Assembly: GCA_000717735.1 (NCBI GenBank)
Contig: JOBE01000010.1
Coordinates: 62,001-126,000 of the forward strand
Direction of reading: 5' to 3'
Length of the DNA: 64,000 bases
Source of the DNA: Streptomyces griseoluteus
Lineage (GTDB): Bacteria; Actinomycetota; Actinomycetes; Streptomycetales; Streptomycetaceae
A program made the translations under genes and the position numbers. The notes under the pieces are model-generated. The model did no database searches. It was not told the origin of the DNA and was given only the letters and a program-made list of their open reading frames with translations. Position 1 is the stretch's first letter. Each line of letters begins with the position of its first letter. Positions 17,163 through 24,454 of this stretch are shown in pieces.

Positions 17163-20100
17163 CGCGGTACCTCCTCTCCGGCTCCGGCGGCCCGTCCGGC
17201 GGGTCCCCGTCCCGGCGGGCGGAGACGGCACTGTGCGGCCGTGGCCTCCGCCTGCCGTACGGCGGGCAGATGGCCCTTGGCCGCGAAGTGGCGGCGGGCA
17301 CGTGCCGCCGCGTCGGCAGCCTCGGCCGGGCGACCGAGCAGGAGGGCCGTGCGGGCCGTGTCGAGGGCGGCGAGGCCCTGGACGATGGGCGAGTCGGTGC
17401 GGGCGGCGGTGCCGAGCGCCCGCGCGGCCAGCCGGGTGGCGGCCGCGTCCTGCCCCCGCGCCGCGGCCAGCCGCGCCCGCAGCCCGTCGAGGTCGGCGGA
17501 TTCGGCGCGGGCCGGGACGGGTTCGGTACGGGCCGGGACGGGTTCGGTACGGGCCGGGGCCGGTCCGGTGTGCGGCGGGTCCGGTTCTCCTCGCGGTGGG
17601 ACCTGTTCGCCTCCGGTTCCGTGCAGGTCGGCGAGGACGTCACGGGCGGCACGCCGGTCGCCGAGGTCGAGCCGGATGCGGGCGGCGTCCAGCCGGGCGC
17701 TGCGCAACAGCGCCGAGGCGCCGAGTCTCCGCGCGGCGGCGGCGGCCCGCTCCAGGTGCAGGAGGGCCTCGTCGTGCCGGCCGCCCACGTCGGCCACGGT
17801 CGCGGCGAAGAGCGGCAGGAAGGCGTCGGCCTCGGCGTAGCCGAGCCGCTTCGCGAGGTGCTCCGCCTCCGCGAGGCAGGCCAGGGCCCCGTCGCGGTCG
17901 TCGCGGAGGGCGAGCAGCACGGCCAGCGGGCAGTTGAGCGTCAGGCGGACGGCCCGGCGGCCGGCGCCCTGGTCGGCGAGGAGTTCGCGACAGCGGGCGA
18001 CGGCGTCCGGGACGGGCTGGGGGCCGCGCCAGAGCGAGACCCCCATCGCGCCGAGGGCCGCGGCCCGCTCGGGCTCGGCGTCCGCGCGGACCGCGTGGTC
18101 GAGCGCGCGGTCGAGCAGCCGCTCCGCCGCCCGGTGCCGGCCCTGTTCCTGGGCGCGCTGGGCGAGCCGCAGGCAGGCCCTGGCCTGGCCGAGGTCGTCA
18201 CCGGCCGCCGCGAAGACCGGCAGGGTGGCGCCGGCGGCCTCGGCGGGCGTCTCGTCGGCCCCCGGGAGCCCCGCTCCGGCGGCCGACGCTCGCGGGGCCG
18301 CTCCGGCGGCCCTGGAGGCTCCCTTGCCGGCCGACCCGTATCCCGCCGTTCCCGCCGTGCGTCCGACGGACGCCAGCGCCAGGCGGGCGTGTGCGGCCTC
18401 CAGGGCGCCCCCGGCGTCCGAGGGGGCCTCCGCAAGGACCTCTTCGAGCAGCGCCCTGCCTTCCGCGCCGCGCCCCAGGTCGAGGAGCGTCTGACCGAGC
18501 CGCCGACGCGCCGCCCTGCTGCCCGGCTCGCCCGGCGCGTACCGGGCCGTGGCCCTGGCCAGCAGGTCCGCCGCCCAGACGGGGTCGGCGTGGGCGAGTG
18601 CGAGACGACCGGCCTCGGCGAGCGCGTCGGCGGCGCGTCGGCGCAGCCCGTCGGTGTGCGGGTCCTGGGCGCCCAGCTCGACCCGGTAGCGGTACGCCTG
18701 TTCCAGGTGGGCGCCGACCGCCGCACTGCCCCGTGCGCGGACCGAGTCGAGCCGGGCCGCGCGCTCGTGCCGGTCGGCCCGGTCCTGCTTGGACTGGCTG
18801 GCGTGGACGACCTCCTGGATCAGTCCTCCGGCGAAGCGGAACGCCTCGCCGTCCGGCCTGATCAGGCGGTGCCGGACCAGTCGGCGCAGCGTCGACCGGA
18901 CCTCGGCCCCGTCCCACCCCTCCGTGGGAGGTCCGGCGAGCGCCGCGAGTTCACCGGCGGTGAAGTCGCCGCCCAGTACGGACGCCAGCCCCAGGGCGAG
19001 CTGTTCCGGCGGGTCGAGGGCGTCGATACGGGCGCCGATCAGGGCCTGGAGCGGGAGCGGGACGCTGTCCGCGTCCACGGGGTCCCCTGCGACGAGCAGT
19101 TGTTCCAGGTGCAGCGGGTTTCCGCCCACCCGGGCCAGTACGGCGGGGCCGAGCGGTCCGCCGTCCGCCGTGCCGCCGGTGAGCTCGGCCGCGAGGAGCT
19201 GTGCCTCGGCGTCGGTGAGCCCGCCGAGCGGCACGGCGTCCGCGACCAGTTCGGGGCGCAGGTCGAACAGTGGGGGGCGGCCGAGGAGGACGACCAGGAC
19301 GGCCGCGTCGGTGAGGGCGCGCAGCAGCCGGTCGAGGGCGTCGAAGAACGGCTGGGCGGCCCATTGGCAGTCGTCGACGACCAGCACGACGGGACGCGCG
19401 TCGGACAGTTCGGCGAGGACCTTGGCGAGCGCCGCGAAGGTGTCGGCCGGTGACGGGTTGGGCGTGCCGTCCAGGAGCAGGCCCCGGTGAAGCAGGTCCA
19501 GTTCGGGCGAAGGACCGATCGTGCCGCCCGTCCTGAGGAGGTCCGCGACGGCGTCCGCGAGCGGTCCGAGGCTGGGCTGCTCGCCACGGGCCCGGCAGCG
19601 GCCCACACCGTGACGCGGGCGGGCGGCCGGGACCGCGGTCGCGGGGTCATTCTCGGATTCCGCTGGTGCGGGGTCACCCCCGGAGTCCGCCGGTGCATGT
19701 GCGCTCCCGTATTCCGCCGGCGCGGGCGCGGTCGCCGTCCGGTGGAGCCACTCGCGTACGAGCCGGGTCTTGCCCTGGCCCGCCTCTCCACCGACCACCA
19801 GACGTCCGGCCCGGCGGCTGCGTACCACGCGCTCCAACGCCCGGTCGATCAGGGCCAGTTCACGGGAACGCCCGACGAATCCCAGATCGAAGCGGCGGAG
19901 CGCCTCCGGGCCGTCCTCCTCGTCGAGGCCGAGCAGCCGGTGGGCGGCGACCCGGTCGCTCTTGCCCTTCAGGAGCAGCGGGCCGGTCTCCGTCGTCCGT
20001 ACGCCGGGACCGGCGGCCGCGAGGGTGTCGGGGCCGATGAGGATCTCCCCGGCGGCGGCGTTCTGTTCGAGGCGCGCGGCGACGTTGACGACCTCGCCGG

Positions 20101-20572
20101 AGACCATCGCCTGCCGCAGCGTGGCCGAACCCGTGACCGCCTGACCGGTGTTGACGCCGATGCGCATCTCCAGGTGTACGCCGACGGCCCGCTCCAGGCG
20201 GGCGTTGAGCCCGGCGAGCGCCTCCCGCATGGCGAGGGCGGCGGCGAGCGCCCGGCGGGCGTCGTCCTCCCGGACGGTCGGCACGCCGAAGACCGCCATG
20301 ACGGCGTCCCCGATGAACTTCTCCACGGTGCCGCCCTGGTCCTCGATCCGCAGCCGCATCAGGTCGAACCAGCGCAGGGTCACCGAGCGCAGGGTCTCCG
20401 CGTCCAGCGCGCCCGAGAGGGCCGTGGAGCCCACCAGGTCGCAGAAGAGGACGGTCACCACCTTGCGGCCGGTCGGTCTGGCCATGACCGGACCCGGGGC
20501 GCTCGGGCTGCCGCAGGAGGGGCAGAACCGGGCGCCGGGCGGCAGTGCGCTGCGGCACGAGGCGCAGGTCAT
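17159..20572 (-). CDS. Class III nucleotide cyclase-AAA ATPase-TPR regulator with zinc ribbon
   Basis: Cytoplasmic multidomain protein of 1137 aa. An N-terminal zinc ribbon (CASCRSALPPGARFCPSCG) is followed by a cyclase homology domain at ~35-210: metal-binding Asp in LFCDLVGST and FIGDAVMAVFG, transition-state Asn/Arg in VVNVAARLE. The Lys before FIGDA favours adenine, but the usual second adenine-selecting Asp appears to be Glu. A STAND/AAA-16 ATPase follows (Walker A GGEAGQGKT, Walker B VVLVVDDCQWA), then a long TPR-like helical region with an Ala/Pro-rich repeat insert (RTEPVPA twice). Coupled by ATGA to the S8 protease. Probably links cAMP-type signalling or ATP-driven regulation to the cluster (inference). 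Confidence 0.85.
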   Translation of the reverse strand: MTCASCRSALPPGARFCPSCGSPSAPGPVMARPTGRKVVTVLFCDLVGSTALSGALDAETLRSVTLRWFDLMRLRIEDQGGTVEKFIGDAVMAVFGVPTVREDDARRALAAALAMREALAGLNARLERAVGVHLEMRIGVNTGQAVTGSATLRQAMVSGEVVNVAARLEQNAAAGEILIGPDTLAAAGPGVRTTETGPLLLKGKSDRVAAHRLLGLDEEDGPEALRRFDLGFVGRSRELALIDRALERVVRSRRAGRLVVGGEAGQGKTRLVREWLHRTATAPAPAEYGSAHAPADSGGDPAPAESENDPATAVPAARPRHGVGRCRARGEQPSLGPLADAVADLLRTGGTIGPSPELDLLHRGLLLDGTPNPSPADTFAALAKVLAELSDARPVVLVVDDCQWAAQPFFDALDRLLRALTDAAVLVVLLGRPPLFDLRPELVADAVPLGGLTDAEAQLLAAELTGGTADGGPLGPAVLARVGGNPLHLEQLLVAGDPVDADSVPLPLQALIGARIDALDPPEQLALGLASVLGGDFTAGELAALAGPPTEGWDGAEVRSTLRRLVRHRLIRPDGEAFRFAGGLIQEVVHASQSKQDRADRHERAARLDSVRARGSAAVGAHLEQAYRYRVELGAQDPHTDGLRRRAADALAEAGRLALAHADPVWAADLLARATARYAPGEPGSRAARRRLGQTLLDLGRGAEGRALLEEVLAEAPSDAGGALEAAHARLALASVGRTAGTAGYGSAGKGASRAAGAAPRASAAGAGLPGADETPAEAAGATLPVFAAAGDDLGQARACLRLAQRAQEQGRHRAAERLLDRALDHAVRADAEPERAAALGAMGVSLWRGPQPVPDAVARCRELLADQGAGRRAVRLTLNCPLAVLLALRDDRDGALACLAEAEHLAKRLGYAEADAFLPLFAATVADVGGRHDEALLHLERAAAAARRLGASALLRSARLDAARIRLDLGDRRAARDVLADLHGTGGEQVPPRGEPDPPHTGPAPARTEPVPARTEPVPARAESADLDGLRARLAAARGQDAAATRLAARALGTAARTDSPIVQGLAALDTARTALLLGRPAEAADAAARARRHFAAKGHLPAVRQAEATAAQCRLRPPGRGPAGRAAGAGEEVPR

Positions 20573-20612
20573 GGGTTCCTCCGGTGGGCGCGGGACGGTG
20601 GGGCGGCCTGGG

Positions 20613-20891
20613 TCAGAAGAGGGCGCCGCCCGCCACGTCGGCATGGGCCTGGACCTCGGGGGCCGCCGCGTCGAGGCGGCCCCTGATGTCGACGAGCAGG
20701 GCCAGTTCCTCGGGGGTCAGCGTGCGCAGGACCTCGTGCTGCTCCTCGCTGAGCGCGTCCACGTCGAAGCCCGCGGCGACGAGCGCGTCGAGCGTGGGCT
20801 CCGGCGGGGAACCGGGGGACGGGGTGTCGTCACCGTGGGCGGGGGCGTCGTACGGAAGGGGGCCGTCGTACGGAGCGGGGGCGTCGGTCAC
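20613..20891 (-). CDS. 92-aa peptide resembling aroma-sacti cluster domain proteins
   Basis: Small acidic protein, 92 aa. It has an N-terminal Pro/Tyr-rich segment (PYDGPLPYDAPA), then a conserved-looking helical part (LDALVAAGFDVDALSEEQ, LTPEELALLVDIRGRLD) ending in AGGALF. This C-terminal pattern resembles the small proteins annotated in Streptomyces as 'aroma-sacti cluster domain', which occur beside radical SAM genes; this match is from memory. It contains no Cys, so if it is a precursor the product cannot be a classical sactipeptide, and it could instead be a scaffold or recognition protein. GTG at 20891 overlaps the stop of the diiron-protein gene and has GGAGGAC upstream. Confidence 0.7.
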   Translation of the reverse strand: MTDAPAPYDGPLPYDAPAHGDDTPSPGSPPEPTLDALVAAGFDVDALSEEQHEVLRTLTPEELALLVDIRGRLDAAAPEVQAHADVAGGALF

Positions 20892-21553
20892 GGTTGTCCT
20901 CCGGGGTCGGCGGCGGCGAGGGAGAGGAAGAGCCGGGTGAGCAGGTTCGCCGTGTGCAGGGCGCTGACGGAGACGGCGGTCCGCAGGACCGGGGTCAGCG
21001 GGAGCTCGTCGAGGACGCGGTAGAGGTCGTCGACGTGGCCGCCGTCGAGTTCCGCGTGTGCCCTGAGCGTGCGGAACGCGCCCTCGGGAAGCCCCGTGGT
21101 CGCCGCGAGGCGGTCGGCGAGCCGCGGCCCGGGGGCGTTGCCCTCCAGGACGGCGATGTAGCCGAGCAGGGTGACGGGGTGCTCGTGCTCGGTCCGGTAG
21201 TACTGCGCCCCCGCGAGTTCGACGGCGACGGGGTGCGGCACCACGTCCGGGCGGGCCCCGGCGGCGGCCAGGTCGTCGAGCAGCCACAGGTCGTGGCCGC
21301 GCTCCTCCTCGGCGTGGCGGGCGCAGTACGTCGCGAGGCGCCGCGCCGCCGGGCCCTCCAGCTCGGCGCACCGCGCGGCGGTCCGTTCGAGGAGCGGCAC
21401 CGATGCCCGTACGAGCGTGTGCATCGCCGCCAGGTAGCGGGGATACCTCTGCCGCAGTCCTTCCGGGCGCCAGAGGGACGCGACGGCGGCCCGCAGAACG
21501 GGGGTGGTGGGCGTGAGCGTGGTCCTGAGCGCGAGGGACGCGGGCGGGTTCAT
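20888..21553 (-). CDS. Heme-oxygenase-like diiron (iron-containing redox) protein
   Basis: All-helical protein of 221 aa resembling the heme-oxygenase-like diiron oxidase/oxygenase group. Candidate metal ligands lie in YCARHAEEERGHDLWLLDDL (HxxEExxH type) and in HAELDGGHVDDLYRVL. Family members do oxidative N-N, C-C or desaturation chemistry in biosynthetic pathways and are soluble cytosolic enzymes. The ATG at 21553 overlaps the radical SAM stop by 4 bp and its own stop overlaps the 92-aa peptide gene. So a radical SAM enzyme, this oxidase and a peptide are made as one translational unit, suggesting that it modifies the peptide or a linked product (inference). Confidence 0.82.
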   Translation of the reverse strand: MNPPASLALRTTLTPTTPVLRAAVASLWRPEGLRQRYPRYLAAMHTLVRASVPLLERTAARCAELEGPAARRLATYCARHAEEERGHDLWLLDDLAAAGARPDVVPHPVAVELAGAQYYRTEHEHPVTLLGYIAVLEGNAPGPRLADRLAATTGLPEGAFRTLRAHAELDGGHVDDLYRVLDELPLTPVLRTAVSVSALHTANLLTRLFLSLAAADPGGQP

Positions 21554-22635
21554 CGGCGGCTCTGCTCCTCTGCGGAAGGCGACTCGACCAGGTGCGCGTA
21601 GCGGGCGCAGCCCAGACGACGCACCAGGGCGGCGGGTCCCGCGGCGCGCTGCTGCTCGGCGCCGAGCCGGTCGAGGAGTTCGCCGACCCGGCCCGAGGCG
21701 TCGCGGGCCGCGCCGGCGAGGACCTCCGGGCGGTCGGCGAGCGCGTGACAGCTGCCGCAGTAGCCGGCCGGGGCGGGCGCGGTGCCGTGGCGGGCGTGCA
21801 GCCGCCGGGGGCCGACGGCGCGCAGCATCCGCAGCACCGGGGAGCCGAGGGAGCGCTCGCGGACGGCCGGCCAGTCGTCGTCGGCGACGTGTCCGAGCCG
21901 CAGGTGCGGGGGAACGGGGCGGCGGTCCACCGTCCACTGGTTGCAGCAGGCGGCCACGGTCCCGTCGAAGGCGACCACCGGCCAGGCGGCGAGGGCGCAC
22001 GGCGTCGCCACGTCCCCGCCGGGTCCGGGCGGTGTCGGCCGGACGAGGCCCGCGGCGCGGCCGAGCGGCCGGACCTCGTTGACCAGCATGGGCACCTCCC
22101 CGGCGAAGGCGCGGTGGACGTCCGCGACCGCGTCCGCCAGGTAGGGGTCGTCGGGGCCCGTGCCGGTGAGGTGGATGCTGGCGGGGACGCCGGCGTCGAG
22201 CACGGTCCGGAGGGTGCGCAGCGCCGCCGCGCGGGGGACCTCGCGCTCGTGGTGGACGTCGAGGCTCGCCGAGAAGTGGTCGAGGGCCGTGACGGCCCGC
22301 ATGATCCGGTCCGGGACGCGCTCGTCGCGGGCGAAGAACATCCCGCTGAGCAGCGCCACCCGGGAACCCGCCTCGTGCGCGCGTCCGGCCAGGCGGACGA
22401 CCAGCTCCGGCAGGAGCAGCGGTTCGCCGCCGGTGAGCATGACCACCTCCGGGCGGTCCTCCGTACCGAACGAACCGACGAAGCGCAGCAGATGTTCCGG
22501 GTCGGGCCGTTCGTACGCCGCCATGGAGGAGTCGGTGGAGCAGTGTGCGCAGCTCAGGGGGCAGCGACGGGTGAGCGTCATCAGGAGGCCACCGCAGGGC
22601 ACCGGCCGCAGGCCGATGAGCTCCGCCAGATCCAT
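21550..22635 (-). CDS. Radical SAM enzyme, RiPP-maturase-like (arm A)
   Basis: Radical SAM enzyme of 361 aa. The SAM-cluster motif CPLSCAHC (CX3CX2C) is at about residues 25-32, followed by the SAM-binding strand VVMLTGGEPLLLPEL. The C-terminal third carries more Cys residues (TPCALAAWP, GTVAACCNQW, GYCGSCHAL), consistent with a SPASM/twitch auxiliary Fe-S site as in peptide-modifying maturases. ATG at 22635 has GGAGGAGGA upstream. It is the first gene of the leftward operon; its promoter region is shared with the rightward operon. Likely substrate: the 92-aa peptide or the 39-aa peptide across the divide (inference). Confidence 0.88.
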   Translation of the reverse strand: MDLAELIGLRPVPCGGLLMTLTRRCPLSCAHCSTDSSMAAYERPDPEHLLRFVGSFGTEDRPEVVMLTGGEPLLLPELVVRLAGRAHEAGSRVALLSGMFFARDERVPDRIMRAVTALDHFSASLDVHHEREVPRAAALRTLRTVLDAGVPASIHLTGTGPDDPYLADAVADVHRAFAGEVPMLVNEVRPLGRAAGLVRPTPPGPGGDVATPCALAAWPVVAFDGTVAACCNQWTVDRRPVPPHLRLGHVADDDWPAVRERSLGSPVLRMLRAVGPRRLHARHGTAPAPAGYCGSCHALADRPEVLAGAARDASGRVGELLDRLGAEQQRAAGPAALVRRLGCARYAHLVESPSAEEQSRR

Positions 22636-22715
22636 GACTCCTCCTCCGTGCTTCGTACGCCGCGCGTTGCGTGGCGCGGTGCGTCGCACGGATCGTGGAC
22701 CGGGGCGGCAGACTT

Positions 22716-22735
22716 CCGGTTCGGGAACGCCTGGT
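22716..22735 (-). promoter_or_regulatory. Shared 20-bp motif, copy facing the leftward operon
   Basis: On the minus strand it reads ACCAGGCGTTCCCGAACCGG, ending 81 bp upstream of the radical SAM start at 22635. It matches the opposite copy at 22874-22893 in 18 of 20 positions. Mirror-image placement suggests a common activator or alternative-sigma site. Confidence 0.6.
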
Positions 22736-22873
22736 TATCGGTTGATTCCCTCGTCCGGGCGGGTGTGGACGCCGGTACGAGGGGCCGGCGGGGGCGCGTG
22801 ACGGAGCACGCGGCACGGGTTCCGTGGTCGTTCCGCGTCCCTGTGGTCGCCGTTTACCGGCGTCGAACCATCG

Positions 22874-22893
22874 ACCAGGCGTTCCCATACCGG
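22874..22893 (+). promoter_or_regulatory. Shared 20-bp motif, copy facing the rightward operon
   Basis: ACCAGGCGTTCCCATACCGG, ending 58 bp upstream of the 39-aa peptide start at 22952. It differs from the leftward copy only at the two positions after GTTCCC. Probably co-ordinates expression of both arms. Confidence 0.6.
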
Positions 22894-22951
22894 GCATCCG
22901 TACGTTCATTCCCAGCCGGCGCAGCGACGCCGCCGACAGAGGAGGACGAAC

Positions 22952-23071
22952 ATGCCCGAGAACACGAACCCGAAGCCGACCGAGGACGAGGACATCGAGG
23001 TCGTCGCCCACAGCGAGGACGAGGAGGCCGAGGCCGGCTGCATCGTCAACAACTCCAGCGACCTCTCCTGA
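22952..23071 (+). CDS. 39-aa candidate RiPP precursor peptide
   Basis: Very short gene, with GGAGGA 5 nt before the ATG. The peptide has a strongly acidic leader-like part (TEDEDIEVVAHSEDEEAEA) followed by a short, less charged C-terminus, GCIVNNSSDLS. That tail holds the only Cys, two Asn and three Ser, all potential modification sites. It is the first gene of the rightward operon, followed by a glycosyltransferase-like protein, a radical SAM enzyme between two paralogous helical proteins, an exporter and a prolyl oligopeptidase, a gene set expected for RiPP maturation. I know no RiPP family with this sequence. Modification type and cleavage site are unknown. Confidence 0.7.
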   Translation: MPENTNPKPTEDEDIEVVAHSEDEEAEAGCIVNNSSDLS

Positions 23072-23248
23072 CCGAGGTCATCGAGTTCTGAAGCACCGCG
23101 CGGGCCATCCGGTTCTCGGCACATCGTGCCAGGGACCGGGTGGCCCGCGGCCACCTCGGGCGCCGACCGCCGGACATCCGGTCGCCGGACATCCGGTGTC
23201 CACCCGAGGCCCGTATCGACCATCCACCGCCCGAGGGAGCACGCCGTC

Positions 23249-24454
23249 GTGAAGATCCTGCTCTGCCCGCTCAGCGACGGCGGCTACCTCTACCCCGCCC
23301 TCGCGACCGGACGGGAACTCCGCCGGCGCGGCCACCAGGTCAGCGTCCTGGCCCGGGCCTCCGCCGCGCCCGTCGTGGCCGAGGCCGGACTGCCGCTGGT
23401 GACGGCCGAGGAGTTCGGCGGGCGCCGGGCGTTCTCCGCCACGTGGTGGGGGCAGACCGGTCCTGCGCAGTACCGGGCGACGCTGCGCGCGGCCCGGGAG
23501 ACGGGTGCCGACCTGCTCGTCACCTCCGTGCTGTGCAACGGCCCCCTGCTCGCCGCCGAGACCCTGGACATTCCGGTCGTGGTGATCGGTCTCGCGGCGC
23601 ACCTGTGGGACTACCGGTCGGGCGGCGACGACGAACCGCACCTGGGCAGGACCCGGAAGAGCCGGACCCTCGACTGCCGGCGGATCCACGCCGCCACGCG
23701 GGAGGAGGTCGGCCTCGCGGGGCGCGCCTGCCGGTGGGAGGACGACCCGCTCCTCGGTGACGCGCTGCTGCTCCGCGGGGATCCTGCGCTGGAGTACCCG
23801 GGCGCGCGACTCCCCGAACGGGTGCGGCACGTGGGCCCGCTGGCCTGGGAGCCGACGCCCGAGCGGGCGGAGACCGAGGCGGTCGCCGAGCACCTGGCGC
23901 GGTCGGGGAAGCCCGTCGTCTACGTCCACCTGGGCCGCTTCTTCGGGGGCAACAGCCTGTGGCCCCGGCTCAACGAGGCGTTCACCGGCGGCCGTTTCCA
24001 GGCCGTGGTGGAGCAGGGCCGGTCCACCGAGCCGCGGCCCGACCCGGGCGCCGACATCCTGCTGCTCCGCAAGCCGTGGATGGGGCCGCTCGTCGACCTG
24101 GCGGGCCTTGTGCTGGCCAACGGCACCTCCGCTCCCGTGCTCGCCGCCCTGCTGCGCGGCCGGCCCCTCGCGCTGTCGCCCAACGGCTCCGAGCAGCCGC
24201 TGCTCACCGGCGCCTGCGTACGGGCCGGCGTGGCCGTGCGCGTACCGAACACCCCGCCCGCGGACCTGTCGCCGCTCCTCGAACGGGCGTGGCACGACGA
24301 CGGTCTGCGCACCCGCGCCCGTGCGCTCGGCGACCGGCTGGCCGCGCCGGACGGCGCGGCCCTCGCGGCCGACGCCGTCGAGCGGGCGGCCCGGCCTTCC
24401 GCATCCACCACCCCGAAGGAGGACCATGAGTACGCGATCAGCCGGCCTCGATGA
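23249..24454 (+). CDS. GT-B (MGT/UGT-like) glycosyltransferase family protein, atypical donor site
   Basis: Cytosolic protein of 401 aa with the UGT/MGT fold: N-terminal MKILLCPLSDGGYLYPALAT and LRRRGHQVSVL, a linker HVGPLAWEP, and a C-terminal nucleotide-sugar half. Where active enzymes carry a His-Gly-Gly (HGGxGT) donor motif, this protein has LVLANGTSAPVLAALLRGRP, so the donor His is missing; NGSEQPLLTGACV stands where the usual DQ motif lies. It may use another donor or be a non-catalytic binding protein. GTG at 23249 has GAGGGA upstream. It overlaps the next gene by 29 bp. In context it may glycosylate Cys, Ser or Asn of the 39-aa peptide (inference). Confidence 0.8.
   Translation: MKILLCPLSDGGYLYPALATGRELRRRGHQVSVLARASAAPVVAEAGLPLVTAEEFGGRRAFSATWWGQTGPAQYRATLRAARETGADLLVTSVLCNGPLLAAETLDIPVVVIGLAAHLWDYRSGGDDEPHLGRTRKSRTLDCRRIHAATREEVGLAGRACRWEDDPLLGDALLLRGDPALEYPGARLPERVRHVGPLAWEPTPERAETEAVAEHLARSGKPVVYVHLGRFFGGNSLWPRLNEAFTGGRFQAVVEQGRSTEPRPDPGADILLLRKPWMGPLVDLAGLVLANGTSAPVLAALLRGRPLALSPNGSEQPLLTGACVRAGVAVRVPNTPPADLSPLLERAWHDDGLRTRARALGDRLAAPDGAALAADAVERAARPSASTTPKEDHEYAISRPR

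Larger units (their letters stand above)
22636..22951. other. 316-bp divergent intergenic region between the two radical SAM operons
   Basis: No ORF or RNA was recognised. It contains the 5' leaders of both operons and two outward-facing copies of a 20-bp motif (listed separately). No clear consensus -35/-10 pair was found for either operon, so an alternative sigma factor or an activator may be needed. Confidence 0.6.

Noticed and set aside
22636..22951. Possible small RNA or riboswitch in the divergent spacer
   Set aside because: No recognisable aptamer core or terminator hairpin; the symmetrical promoter motifs explain the conservation better.
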